The notes under the pieces: model-generated
What the model was told of the DNA's origin: nothing
Database searches by the model: none
Seen by the model: only the letters and a program-made list of their open reading frames with translations
Made by a program: the position numbers and the translations under genes
Shown here: piece by piece, positions 1 through 11,981 of the stretch
Numbering within the stretch: the stretch's first letter is position 1
Layout: every line of letters starts with the position of its first letter
Source of the DNA: Raffaelea ambrosiae
Taxonomy: Eukaryota; Ascomycota; Sordariomycetes; Ophiostomatales; Ophiostomataceae
Direction: 5' to 3'
DNA: 64,000 nucleotides
NCBI GenBank assembly: GCA_002778195.1
Contig: PCDI01000004.1
Location: 2,826,226-2,890,225 of the forward strand

Positions 1-2533
1 AGGAGCGGGACAAAGTAAACGGCAGAGGATGACGTCCAGCGCCGTTCCCTTCGAAGGGTATCGAGACTGGAAGCGAATGCCGAAACGGATGCGAAGCGCC
101 AGAGAGATAACAGGAGTCTGAGAAGGGTGTGTTTGACGTGAGGTGAGGCCGGGAGGGGAAGAGAAACAAGATTCCACCGCCGAGAATCAGGGCTCGCCAA
201 AGTGTCGCTTCTGTCGCATGAGCCGGACTTTGCGTGAATTCGTGGAACGGACGAGGATGTGTAGCCGTTATTAGGTGGAGCTAGTCGAGAGAGTGAACGA
301 GGGCAACTGTCGGCTTACGCGAGGCCGGTGAACAAGTTGTCGTCGTCTTGGTCAAGGAAAGCGGACGGCAAGAGAAACACGAGAAGCGGCTGCAAGGAAA
401 GGAAACCGATGCACACAAAAAAAAAGACAACAAAAGAGATGAAGTAGAGAGCCACGCGAAAGGATTCAGGGAGGGGAGGGGGGAGGAGAAGAAAATAAAG
501 GCATTCAAACAGAATAAATCCGAAGAAAAAAAGGTCGATACTTCAAAAAAATAAAAAGACCCGCGCGGCGACCCTTGCTTGGCCAGGCTGATAAGTCTTG
601 GCAGACCCGAAAAGGGGGCCAAGAGGAAGGAGCGCCTGCGCCCTGGGATGAGTGGATGGGGGGTCCCTGTACCCACGGCACTAGCCACGCCCTTGGTGGC
701 AGCACCCACAATCAGCGGCCGTTGCGGAGGAGAAGTCGCACACACAAAGCGCTATGAGGACGCGCGTTCGGGTGGCAGCAAGCTGCACACGCGCGGGCTT
801 GCAAGTGTAAGATACTGATACTATGTAGGCGGCTCCGTTTTGCAGGTGGATGGTGCTGGTCCATCTGTGCCGTGTGCTGCTTCTGCTGGCTTCAGCTAAG
901 AAACGCATTTTAATACCGTGCAAGTACTGTCGCCCGCTCCTTCCTGTAGCTCCCGTCGTCATCCCTCCTTCCCCGACCGGGGCTGTCTGGTCGCAAACTG
1001 TCTCCATTCTGGCAGGCACGTTGGGCATACGGTGCGGTGGCGTGGTTGCACGCGAGAGGCTGATCCCCGAACAGGAAGGACCTGCGGTTGCCCTTCCCAG
1101 AGTAAAATGCATGTCGTTTCGAACCGGGGAGCATACGAATCCTATGCCGCACAGTATGGCTAGAAGGCACGTATGCAGGGGACCACACAACACTAAACTA
1201 GCTGTACTCGTAGGGGTAAGGAGCCAAAAAAAAAAGGAATAAAATAAGAAGGCGATAAACCCCAGGCCCCGACCCGGGTTTACCACCGTAGCTCTTCAAG
1301 TCAACCCATTGTCCCATTAATACAGTATCTAACGCCAGGTCGTCCCTTGTTTGCCATGAGGAATTATATTACTCGTAGTAACCACATAGTAGAATAGGGG
1401 TTTACTCGCCCCGGTTCTTGGGACAGGTTTGGCCCGGGCACAGCAAGCAACGGGGTTCTCGTTTCAAACGTGAATTACAACCGGTTTGCTGTCGAGCACA
1501 ACTCACGGGTGCTACACCGTACGAGCATCAATTTTCGCTAGCACCTTGGCGTGCAGCATAGCTGGCCGTGCCTCTGCAAAAATACGATCTTACCTGCATA
1601 CGGGAGTTGTGGCTGTAAATGCCCGGGCTACGCTGCAAGGCTTCCTGTGGTTCTGGTATGCATTGCAATGGGCTGTCTTCGTAGGACTGACAGTTAAGCA
1701 TCAAGTAGAAGAAAACGAATGTTAACACAAGTCACAGACAGCTAAGCAATTAGGCGACGAGAAGATACATAGTAGATAAAATATTAGCGCTGTGCTTAGT
1801 TGAAATTGAGTTGTCTCACAGCCCATTCCAGGCCCATTCCAGGCCTATTTCAGGGCCCGTCTTCTGGCCTGGCCCGTCCTGACAGTTGTCTTTTTTGTTT
1901 GACTCTTGGGGGTTTCAAAGTTGTTTCTAGAGAGTGAGATGCTTCCCTGTGTGCTCACTCATCAACGTGTTTTCCCTCCGTCTTTGCGGTGTATCAATTC
2001 TTCTATTTGCCTGCCCTTGCTGTGCTCCCTGAACTTGCCGTCTTCTTGCAGATCCGGTCAGGGACGACAGCAGGAGACAGACTGGCGACGCGGATAATGC
2101 CACTTGTCCCCCTTCTCTTCTCCCTTTCCAGGGACGGACGGATGCCATTGAATGGCAAGGGATACAATCCGGCTGCGTTCCGGCTAAAGGAATCGCACAC
2201 TGAATTGAGACATGGAGACATCACTATCATGGCTATTGCTGATGGGTGGCGCGATAGGGAACTTCGTTAGGCATTGAACGCCGCCACCTCACCAAAAGCA
2301 GCCAGCCGTGCCAAGAAGCTGAACACGAGCTGCTTTCGCGTAAAATATTGGCAACCAATTTCCTTGTGGCTGGGCGGCAGCTTTCCTGTCAAACTAGAAA
2401 ATAATCAGAAATTAGAACGTGACAAAGGACAAAAAGAAAACACGCCAAAGGTTGTAAACCAACCAGCTGAAAAAATGATCGAGGAAAAGAAACAATTAAA
2501 TAATAATCGAGTTCGTGAGAAGTGCAAAAAAAA
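1..2533. other. gene-less stretch, left edge
   Basis: No open frame here has protein-like composition, recognisable motifs or a credible exon chain. The longest frames (minus strand about 281-745 and 681-1286) are rich in Ser/Cys/Arg with no family signature. A short direct repetition of CCATTCCAGGCC-type sequence lies around 1822-1850. The first few hundred bases may be the upstream flank of a gene outside the window. Confidence 0.5.
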
Positions 2534-2605
2534 CGACCCCCCTGGGACTCGAACCCAGAATCTTTGCCACCGGAAAGCAACGCCTTACCATTAGGCCAAG
2601 GGGCC
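2534..2605 (-). tRNA. tRNA-Arg (anticodon CCG)
   Basis: The minus strand folds into a complete cloverleaf: acceptor GGCCCCT pairs with GGGGGTC (one G-U), the anticodon stem TTGCT/GGCAA encloses loop TTCCGGT, giving anticodon CCG (reads CGG, Arg), and the T arm is CTGGG-TTCGAGT-CCCAG. A run of eight T follows the 3' end and fits a Pol III terminator. No intron is seen. Confidence 0.95.
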
Positions 2606-3632
2606 GGTGTTGGTTGATTGAAAAATTCAGGGCTTAAACTTGCTTATGCAGTCAAATGGAGCGGCCACAATAATCCATCTGGCTCCAAGTCGCCAGCCAA
2701 GCTTTTGATCCCACATCACTGCGACCGGATGGCTTCTTGGTCAGCGATGCATACCCACGCTTGCAAAAAAGTGTAAATACTTCCTGAGTTTCTCGTGTGA
2801 AACATTGTTGATAGCAATTATGGCTGTCCAGAATGGAGTTCGACAGGAGCACTAGAGGGCTATCTTGTTTGCCATGCGACGGCTGCACCTTCCGATCAGT
2901 TAGATAGTTCTGGCCTCAACCAATTGCGTCTTGATAGGATAGTTTTATATTTTGTATCTTCATTCTTTGCCATTGAGATAAAATGCAGGTGCATTGGAGC
3001 CGAATTTGAATAGACTGTTCCAAAGCACAACCGCCAATACTAGGCTGCCAGGGCTGAAATGTCGAAGCCATGATCACGGAGTAGCATAAGCAATATTTTG
3101 GTCATTTGTCTGCAACAACGATGCCGTTGGTTTGCCTCAGTGAAGGCCAACTTCTGTCTAACAGTGCGCAAATCAATGCCGGCCTAGTAATGATGTCGAG
3201 ACGGCACCGTCAGTTCTTTAGCTCTCTTCTTAAATTTCGAGTTACGAACACGAAAAAACGGAGCAGGGTATTCGAAAAAAGGCCAAGGAAAGAAGAATAA
3301 AAAAGTAAACGAAATTATCCCCAACATTGGATCTAAAGAGTTCGCTCACAAATGCCCAATTGACAGCTGATATAGGCCGGAAGCGCCATACCAGTCGATC
3401 CCTCAGAAGGAACGATGCCATGGCACATGTGAAAGACGTCGGTCTGGACTTGAGTCGCAACCAACAATCCTAGATGAGATCAGATGGCAACGGCTGGAAG
3501 ATGCTGCTAGTTAATGCATAATGGGCGCCTGTAACCCAGCTCTTGGTAAAGACCCTTGCGCACACTGCTCTCCACAAATTTTGCGCTTGTCTATAGGCCC
3601 CAAAGTCACTCAGCATACCATCAAGTTGAGCA
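2606..3632. other. gene-less spacer between tRNAs
   Basis: AT-richer spacer between tRNA-Arg and tRNA-Asp. Only short, compositionally unconvincing open frames are present. Confidence 0.5.
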
Positions 3633-3704
3633 TCTCTTGTAGTATAGTGGTCAGTATACGGGCTTGTCACGCCCGGGACCCGGGTTCAATTCCCGGCGAG
3701 AGAG
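3633..3704 (+). tRNA. tRNA-Asp (anticodon GTC)
   Basis: Complete cloverleaf: acceptor TCTCTTG/CGAGAGA, anticodon stem CGGGC/GCCCG with loop TTGTCAC, anticodon GTC (Asp), T arm CCGGG-TTCAATT-CCCGG. A T-run begins two bases after the discriminator. Intronless. Confidence 0.96.
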
Positions 3705-4928
3705 ATTTTTTTGCCCTTCGTTATTTATGTTTTGAATTGATGGCACGCCTTCTTTTTTTTGGTTTTTTTTTTGCTGAAGCCTTTCTTCGCAGTTCCACCC
3801 TGTGCTTCCGATGTAATGGTGTCTCGTGAAGTGAAGCGCGAGAGGATTAAATTTAAACCTACTCTACGCAAAGTAGGATTTCTAGTTAACATGACCCCCA
3901 GACTAGAGGTTTTGCTCGGTGGTGACGACTGCACTCCAATATCCAATATCCACAAATCTAGTCGGAGAGGGTAAAACTAACGTCTCCACAGCGCAGAGGC
4001 CCCGTTCGTGCGCCTCGGCATGTCAAACACGCCAACATTTCTATTTGAGGGTGCATTCGAAGACGACAAGATGAGCCACTTTGTTCGGACGTTCCAGTGC
4101 ACAGCGGTAGGTGTGTGTCACTAAACTTGGGCTGATCCGCAAAACATGATCTGTGAGAGAAGGCCCGGGGGGCGGGGGCGGGATCAACATCAAACAGGCG
4201 GCAACCGAACCTCAATCACGGGAACGTCAATCCGAGTTTGCAACCGCAGATCAGTCCTTGCCTTTCTGTGCATTTTTTGCCCCCGGAGCTGACGCAGTCG
4301 CTGTGGACCCTGGGGCACGGTGGAGAACCCTGAGACTCAACGGGTATGTTCTGGTTACGTTGACCTGCCATGACAGTTGCAAGAAGAAATCGGACACGTT
4401 TCTGGACAGCTTGTATCTAATTGGCTGCGCGAAACATCTAGAGAAGAGAGAGGGACAAAGTCGTCGTCATTGCCTACTCAAACCGAATACCGAAAGCAGA
4501 CTGCGGAAAGGTGATATCCAAATTCTAAATATAACTCTAGAGTGCTATTAGTATTGTGCCTTCATTAAAGCACGAAGACGCCATACATCACAACCGATGT
4601 ACGAAGTCTGAGGCGACAGTGGACGACGTTGCACGTTGGTGACAGAATGCGATTATGCGCTCAATTGTTTTCGAAATCAAAATAAAATCAATAGACACTC
4701 TGCAGATTTTCAACTCTAATCCAGCTCGATATTGGAAACCACGACAGTGTTTGCTCGAACTAAATAGAAAAGTAAAAAAATCGGAAGGTAGCAACTGTAA
4801 TTTTTTGTTCTTAGAAATCCCGCGCACCAATATTTTTAGGCCTGGGAAAAAAACGTATCTGTGTTGTAACAACAACCAAATCATTATCGAGGCAAAAATA
4901 GACAGAGGGAGGTGCAAAAAAATTGATG
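3705..4928. other. gene-less spacer
   Basis: No supported gene. The minus-strand frame around 4588-5025 and plus-strand frame 4655-5083 run through the downstream tRNA and are not coding. Confidence 0.5.
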
Positions 4929-5009
4929 CGACAGCGGCAGGATTCGAACCTGCGCGGCCGAAGCCATATGATTTCGAGTCATACCCATTAACCACTCTGG
5001 CACGCTGCC
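4929..5009 (-). tRNA. tRNA-Ser (anticodon CGA), copy 1
   Basis: Class II tRNA with a long variable arm. Acceptor GGCAGCG pairs with CGCTGTC (one G-U at position 2), anticodon stem TATGA/TCATA, loop CTCGAAA, anticodon CGA (reads UCG, Ser), T arm GCAGG-TTCGAAT-CCTGC. Seven T follow closely. It is the first of two tandem copies about 100 bp apart on the same strand. Confidence 0.95.
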
Positions 5010-5108
5010 TTGGAAGATTGGCCACTTATGACCGTATTTATGATCGGCAGGTCGACCTGGACAAGAAAGAAAAAAAAAATTGAGGAAGCAGAAATTGGCA
5101 AAAAAATG

Positions 5109-5189
5109 CGACAACGGTAGGATTCGAACCTACGCGGCCGAAGCCATATGATTTCGAGTCATACCCATTAACCACTCTGGCACGTTGTC
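5109..5189 (-). tRNA. tRNA-Ser (anticodon CGA), copy 2
   Basis: Second class II tRNA-Ser(CGA) in the same orientation as the copy at 4929-5009. The D arm, anticodon arm and variable arm are identical by eye. The acceptor is GACAACG/CGTTGTC and the T stem GTAGG/CCTAC, so the differences from copy 1 are mostly paired changes that keep the stems intact. A T7 run follows. Both copies look functional. Confidence 0.95.
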
Positions 5190-5758
5190 CTTGATGTAAA
5201 ATCCGACCTAGTTTAGTCTTATAAAGACCATCCACTGGCCGCAACATAATGTGGTCATGAAGCCCCACCTTTCCAGCTGGCCCATATTAGCGGGTTGCTG
5301 CTCGTTCTCCGCTGCAACCACCGTGTTTGCATGGTTACAGCTGCTTTGAACAGAATATTGGCAATTGAATACTTTTAGCAGGTCCCCAAAAAAAAGATGT
5401 TTTCCTGAGATCTTGGGATGTCTTGGGACCTTCTCTTTTTGGGAGCTGCCAAGAGGCCATGGCCTTCGGCGCCCACAAGCTGTTTGGTGTGGAGTAGAGG
5501 CAGGCAGCAGCGCGGGGCCAATCAGAGCTTCTGTGATACTAGACACAAGGACGACCTCAAACCCGACCCGCGTGACTGGCGATAAGCAAGGAAGGAGGGT
5601 GTACCTTACAAGGAGGGGGGGCGTTTCTCGTTTTGTTTATAGCTTCCTTCCTTTGTTTGTTTACGCACTGGAGCTTGCATGAATTTGTTGTCTTGAACAT
5701 ATCTCCTTGACGGAACAATACTTGAAAGTTGCTTCCTCACCCCGGAAACTTCCTCGAC
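5190..5758. other. intergenic, upstream of dioxygenase gene
   Basis: Spacer between tRNA-Ser copy 2 and the dioxygenase start; presumed to hold that gene's promoter. No specific site recognised. Confidence 0.4.
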
Positions 5759-7088
5759 ATGGACTTGCCCATTGTCGACCTCGATATCTTTCGGTCGCAG
5801 CCCAGCGACTCCCCGGCCGTTGTCGCCGAGTGTCGCAAGGCCGCGGACGCGCTCATCGCATTTGGCGCCCTCGTGCTGCACGATTCGCGCGTGTCTGAGC
5901 AGGACAACGAGACCTTTCTGGACCTGCTGGAGGACTACTTTGCCCAGCCCGACGAAGCCCTCCGCCGTGATGAACGGCCCGAGGTTGGCTACCAGGTCGG
6001 CGTCACCCTCGAAAACACCGAGACGCCCAAATGCGCCGTCGACGAGCCCTGCCTCGACGTGATTGCGCGGCTGGCCCCCGGCGAACGTCCGCTCGACATC
6101 ACTGCTCATCAACCCGATCCCAAGTGCCGTTTCTTTTGGCGCATGGTCGAGCAGCCGCCGTATAAGACGAAATTTCCGTCGCTGAATGCGGACAATGTCG
6201 TGCCCGAGGACGTGGCCATACGCGCGCGCTGGGAGCCGGTGATGAATCAGTGGGGAACGGCCATGAAGGAAGCGTAAGAGGAAAACGTCTACATTTCTGA
6301 CTTTTTTTTTTTTTTTGGTCGATGTGGCATTAACACGGCATTCGTCAACAGCGTCACAGGTGCTGCCGAGATGGTCGCTGTTGGACTGGGCCTGCCATCT
6401 AGCACATTCAAAGACGCCGGCCGCTACGGGTGAGTTTCATATACCTGCGAACAGCGTGATCCAAAGTCTTCAAGTCTCACAGCTGCGTAGTCCCCATCTA
6501 CTGGCTCCAACTGCATCGGACCTCAACAAGTATGGCGATTTAAACACCATTCTTGCCGGCTTCCACACCGACCTCAACTTCCTGACCATCCACGGCCGCT
6601 CCCGGTTCCCCGGCCTGCACGTTTGGGCACGCAACACGGGCAAGCGCATCGCCGTGTCGATCCCGCCGGGACGCCACTTGCTCGTCCAGGCCGGCAAGCA
6701 GATCGAGCATTTGACGGGCGGCTTGATCAAGGCAGGCTTTCACGAAGTGGTCGTCAACGAGAAGACGCAGGCTGTCATGGCCGCGCGCAAGAAGAACCAA
6801 CCCGACCGGCCGCAGATCCGCATTTCCTCGACCTTCTTTTGGCACCTGGCCTCCGACTTTGATCTGACGCCAGTGCCCGAGCTGGCGGCACGGGCGCACA
6901 GCCTACACGAGGAGAACGCAAAGAAGGGCATTGACGAAGGCACAGAAACCCAGTACGAATCTATGAAAGTTGGACAGCAGGTGCAAAAGTAAGTTTTCTT
7001 GTTCTTGGTTCTATGGTGACATGTTCCAATGCATGTGTGTTTCTAACAACGACATAGTGAGCTCAAGCACATTGCTCTAATGGCATAA
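5759..7088 (+). CDS. Fe(II)/2-oxoglutarate dioxygenase, IPNS-like fold
   Basis: Predicted cytosolic oxygenase coupling substrate oxidation to 2-oxoglutarate decarboxylation; the substrate is unknown. Four exons: 5759-6273, 6352-6429, 6491-6988, 7058-7088, 373 residues. The intron-2 acceptor at 6490 was chosen over a nearer CAG because it alone keeps the frame through the conserved core. The iron site is visible as His223-x-Asp225 (GFHTDLNF) with distal His282 (AGFHEVV), and Arg308-x-Ser310 fits the 2-oxoglutarate carboxylate site. The N-terminal part (DLPIVDLDIF...GALVLHDSRV) matches the non-haem dioxygenase N-terminal domain. An in-frame ATG 30 nt upstream is possible; the chosen start begins the conserved MDLPIVDLD stretch. 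The next gene, in the same direction, is another dioxygenase of a different subfamily. Confidence 0.85.
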
Positions 7089-8206
7089 AGGACGGAAGGC
7101 ATGGGCTGGGGTATGGTATGGGTATGGGAATGAGCGGACTGGGTCGCCGACAAATGTTGCCTAATCAAGCCACGGTATCGAGTTGAGAGACTGGGGTACA
7201 GCGAACTAAATGAATGTACTGCATATTGTATGGAAGCTTTGGGAAACACGATTTGATAGGGGAGGATGGCGTAAAGAGCCAGCAAATCGATACAATTCGA
7301 TACAATTCGATATACAAGCATAGCATCAATCACTTTTTTTTCTGCTTGGCGCAGGAGAGAACCAGGAGTCAGAGACAAGTGAACCCCTTTTCCTTGACGT
7401 GTGATGCTACATCATTGTAATTTTGCCCTCTGAGTCCGAGGTAATGCTAACAACATGAACATTGGATTTCTTTCTTTGCCGTATTCTGTCTACAAATTTC
7501 GCCGTGTATCCTTAGTTGAGCTGTGAGCACAACACCAATTCAGCATAGCTCATTGGCCTGAACTGGCTGACATGGCCGTTTTCGTCATTTGGCCACATCA
7601 TGGTAAAATCCAGGCTAAGACCATGACGCTGGCCACCACCAGATAATCCGATTGCTCAGCAACGGCCAACCCAAGCCGTGTAAGTGTGGGGGAAAGAGAT
7701 CACGGACATACCATTTCTAAGTTGTTTCCCTCTCTTCGATGTGGATTATGTGTATGTCATTGGCTGGGACACGTATCAACCAGTATTGTTGTAGGTGCCA
7801 GAAAGCATCTTCCCTTCGGCAAATTTGCCCGCCGTATGGCATGGCAACTCCTCTCCCTCCGAGTTTCTGTTGCCTAAAGTGTTGGGATACAGACTTCCTA
7901 ATGCCGATGCCAATGGCGACGACCGGTCGGCACCGTTGTCGGGGCTGTTGACTGGATCACCGCCAATCCAAGAGAATGATGTGAGAAGGCAGCCGATGAC
8001 ACAATGGATGAGATGTGGCGGCTGTTGGGGGGATGGAAGCTTCTTTATGAAGGGAGAGACTGCTCTCGTTTGTGGTGGAAGCGTTTGTCCCTTCTTTGTA
8101 TTCTTTCTTCCCGCTGCTCTCTATTCATCTCTTCAGCCCCATACGCTCGCATACGCTCTCTACACATCACATTCTCCCAAAGACACCCCGAGACAGCTAC
8201 AACACA
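7089..8206. other. intergenic, upstream of TauD-type gene
   Basis: About 1.1 kb without a supported gene. The last 150 bases are pyrimidine-rich and probably include the leader of the downstream dioxygenase. Confidence 0.4.
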
Positions 8207-9471
8207 ATGTCGACAACTACTGCGACCACCTCCCAGACGGAGCAAAAAGAGGAGAGCCCTCTGACCCTCAACCTGGCCTATGACCAGAAGCTGCACGACG
8301 AGGTTCGTTGGCTCTCCATTACGCATACGAGCCATTCCCCCGTTTCTTCCTCCTCTGACACAAAGCCTTCCCCTCTAGTACAAATACACACAGTACCTGC
8401 CTGTCTACGACACTGAAACCCATTACGAGCCCCTCAAGCCGTTCGAGTTTGTGGACCGCGGCCTGGTCGCCAACAAGGCCAAGCCCAATCTGCTGCCCCA
8501 GGACAGCGCCAAGATCCAGGCCACGGCGCTGACGCCGCTCATCGGCACCGAAATCCGCGGCCTGCAGCTGTCGGCGCTCACCGACCAGCAAAAGGACGAG
8601 CTGGCGCTGCTGATTGCCGAGCGCGGCGTCGTCATTTTCCGCGACCAGGACTTTAAGGACATTGGGCCGGAGAAACAGAAGGCGTTTGCCCGTTACTTCG
8701 GGCCTCTCCATATCCATGTTAGTCTCCCCCCCCCCCTCTCGGCCCCTTCAATGGCCCCATTGACCTTGATGCTTCTCATGCTCACATCTGTAGCCCACCG
8801 GAGCGCATGTCAAGGACCATCCCGAATTTCACAACATCTACCTGGGCCCCGACAATGAGGACCGCGCCCACTTCCACGACAACAAGCTCAGCACCGTCGG
8901 CTACCACTCGGACGTCTCGTACGAGCACCAGTCGCCCGGCATCACGCTGCTGGCCCTCCTGAGCGTCCCCGCCACGGGCGGCGACACCGCCTGGGCCTCG
9001 CACACGGTGGCCTACCAGCGGCTCTCGCAGCCGATCCGCACGCTGCTCGAGGGCCTGCGCGCCGAGCACAGCGGCTTCCGGCAGGCCGAGTACGCCAAGG
9101 CGCGCGCGCACTTTGTGCGGCGCGAGCCGGTGCTGTCGAACCACCCGGTGGTGCGGGTGCACCCGGCGACGGGCCAGAAGGCGCTGTTTGTCAACAAGGG
9201 CTTCACCCGACGCATTCTCGGGCTCAAGAACGAGGAGTCGGACGCGCTGCTGCAGCTGCTGTTCCACCACATTGCGGCGGGCCAGGACTTCCAGGTGCGG
9301 GTCAAGTGGGAGGAGGGCACGGTGGCGCTGTGGGACAACCGGGTCACATCGCACACGGCGATCTCAGACTACGACGTGCACAGCCCGCAGGAAGGGCTGC
9401 GGCACGGCATCCGGCTGACGACGCTGGCGGACAAGCCGACGGGTGTGTACGGCCTGGAGACGACGTGGTAA
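8207..9471 (+). CDS. TauD/TfdA-family 2-oxoglutarate dioxygenase
   Basis: Member of the taurine/sulfonate dioxygenase family, which in fungi releases sulfite from alkyl sulfonates for sulfur nutrition; the exact substrate is inferred only from family. Exons 8207-8302, 8379-8717, 8794-9471 give 370 residues, normal for fungal members. The Fe(II) triad is His183-x-Asp185 (GYHSDVSY) and His332 (VTSHTAIS), with Arg352 (HGIRLTTL) for 2-oxoglutarate. The first intron uses an unusual donor, GTTCGT; the second starts at GTTAGT and holds a long C-run. The start ATG follows a pyrimidine-rich leader and opens a typical Ser/Thr-rich N-terminus. About 1.1 kb downstream of the first dioxygenase on the same strand; no evidence they share a pathway. 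Confidence 0.9.
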
Positions 9472-10159
9472 CTAACTAGGTAATAAGAAGGTCGGGTGGG
9501 GGGTCAGCATAGTTCAGTGAGAGGTTCACAGAAAGTGTAAAACGAGGCGTATGCGGAGAGGTGCAAAGCGAGCGGCGTGGAAGTGTGAAAGGCAGCCAAT
9601 GGCCTGTCGTGATGTTTTGAGGTTGCAAAAGTTTGTTGTGCCCAAAGAGGCAATTCGGTAAACACGCGCGAGCTCCGAGATCGTCACTACGTAAAAATGA
9701 CTAATCAGTCCACTCGCTATTGGCTTTTTTTTTTTTTCCTCTTCGACCGCCCGCCAATAAGCTAACCTCTCTCTTTGTGGTTTTTTTTTCTTTTCTTTTC
9801 CCGGCATGCCTTGCTTGCTTTGTTGGGTGCTGTGTCTTTTACCTCTTCGGCCTCTTGCCAGCTTGGCATAAGCACAAAGTGCTCCCGTCGGCTTTCGACT
9901 GGGTAGGCTGTCCGTGTTACTGACGTCTGCCCTTCCCCTCTCTCTTGGGAGCTGTCGCCCGCCTTATTTTTCTGTTTGCCCCTCATCGACTTTGAAGAGC
10001 AAAGCAACCACACAGCCGAATAGCTTCCGCTCTTTAGAACACGAGGACAACGACGACGACGACGACGACGACGCCAGCAAAACCACAACAACAAGGACAC
10101 ACGTTCCAGTTTTCTTACTTTTTTCCCCCCCACATATTCACTTCCGGGGGAGGGCCGAC
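9472..10159. other. intergenic
   Basis: Spacer with T-runs (about 9725-9737 and 9781-9789) and a GAC-type trinucleotide repeat near 10050-10072 just ahead of the F-box gene; the reading frame of that gene is open through part of it, so an upstream start cannot be excluded. Confidence 0.4.
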
Positions 10160-11981
10160 ATGCCGAACTGGAACGACCTCCCGCTCGAGCTCAAGCGGCT
10201 CGTCTTCGACGCCATCGAGCGCGAGTCGGCCAAGGAGGGTGCCGGCAACTGGAAGATTGCGCCGCTGGCGGCCGTCAGCGCGGAGTGGCGCGACAGCATC
10301 GAGGCGATCACGTTCAAGTCGCTGCGCATCACCAACCTCCAGCTGTCCAACTTTGAGGATGTGTTCCGCGGGCAGCCGCGACGCCAGGCCTGTCTGCAGC
10401 ACCTCTGCTTCGTCATTGAACTGCCCAAATACCACTCGAAGCTGGCCTTTTTCTGCGAGAACCACGAGGAGCAGGACGACAACGACGCCGTCTTCTCCGA
10501 CTGCCTGTGGCACCTGTTCAGCGTGCTCGACAAGGACAAGTGGGACGTGGACAAGATTGCGCGCGCAGCCCGGACCACGCCCAGCCATGGACTGGCCCTC
10601 GAGCTGATCTGCCGCTCGCCCAGCGACAAGCCGGCTCTGTTTGGCGAGAAGGGCTTCTCCGACGAGGGCGACTCGCGCTTCTTCGACTCGCACCTCGACC
10701 TCTACATGGGCACCATGCACGAGCCGTACGGCCGCTTCGGCCTGCCCGACGTGCACGTCATCACCACGCTGTGCTTGCTGCGCAACAACCACCGCTACGT
10801 GGCGCCGCGTGCGCTGCTGCACATCTTCCACAGCCTGCCGTGCCTGGCCCGCGTCGACTACGAGCCGTACCATCTGGTGAGCGAGGCGGCACAGCGGGAG
10901 TTTGACCGAGGTAAGGTCTTGTGGTTTGGATCGTGCGCTCCTGTTCTCGGTTTCTTCTGTGCAAACTAACGTCCCAGACTTGGCTGTTCACATCCCCTTC
11001 TGGCCCAACACAATCAAGAAAGTCACCATCTTCCGCCACTCGGACGTCTTCAACATGGACGACGAGGTCTGGGGCGGCCCCGACAAGAAGTTCCCGCTGC
11101 TGGCCCGCAACCTCGAAATGCAGAGCCACGACCTCGAAGAGCTGGCCGTGTCGCACCTGATCGACGCCGAGCACTTCTTCGAACCCTTCTACCACCCCCG
11201 CCAGCGACTGCGGCTGCCGCACTGGACCAACCTGCGCCTCTTCGCCATGACATCCGACCTGATCTGCTCGGGGCGCGACGTCGACGAGATCAAGGGCATG
11301 CTGACCGCAGCGGCCCATGCGGCGAAGCACATGCCGGTCTTGCGCGTGATGGAACTCTACAACGCCGAACCCGGAGAGGGTGGCGTGTTTCGCTACCTGG
11401 CCGCGGGTGGCAAGAGGGCGTCGATCTCCTGGCAGAGCACGTGGCACTACACGATCCCGGACAGCGTGCGGAAAGCCTGGGCCGCGGCCGCCGAGCAGGG
11501 CGTGCTGCGTCTGCCGCTCGAGGTGGTGCCGGAGCGGATCATTGCCTCGTACAAGGGCCCGGCCAAGTTTGTCCACGCGCATCTGGTGACGCGCCCCGTG
11601 GTGATGCACGCCATCTCGTGGCAGGACCTGCTGGGCAAGAAGAGCAGCGCGGCGCTGGAGCCGTGGACGGCCGGCCAGGCGGCCCGCCTGGCCGCCCCGG
11701 TGAAGGAAAACCGCCGGGACCAGGAGCTGGCCGAAGCGCAGCGCAAGATCGAGTACCTGACGCGCGAGGTGGAGCGGCTACGGCGGCTGGACGCGAACGC
11801 CGAGGCGGACGACAAGCGCCTGGGCTACTACAACCACCACTTTGTCTGGAGCGAGATGCACCGGGACTACGCGCCGTTCAACCCTCGCAAGGAGAAGATC
11901 GAGGTGTCCTACGAGGACGACGCCGACGCCATGGACGTGGAAGACGATGCGGACGACGACGATGCATGGGAGACGGAGTAA
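10160..11981 (+). CDS. F-box-like protein with acidic tail
   Basis: Likely substrate-recruiting subunit for an SCF ubiquitin ligase, by N-terminal F-box resemblance only. Two exons, 10160-10910 and 10978-11981, encode 584 residues. Residues 1-50 (WNDLPLELKRLVFDAI...AAVSAEWRDSIE) have F-box character. A middle region contains the FWPNTIKKVTIFR stretch that I associate with a fungal uncharacterised domain (possibly the one listed as DUF6546; not verified). A charged helix at about 498-525 looks coiled-coil, and the last about 25 residues are almost all Asp/Glu. The open frame extends 82 codons upstream, but that part is Ser/Thr/Asp-rich and encoded by a trinucleotide repeat, so the MPNWNDLP start is preferred. 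Confidence 0.8.

Noticed and set aside
681..1286. 201-codon minus-strand frame
   Set aside because: No motif, atypical composition and no neighbouring exon; random open frame.
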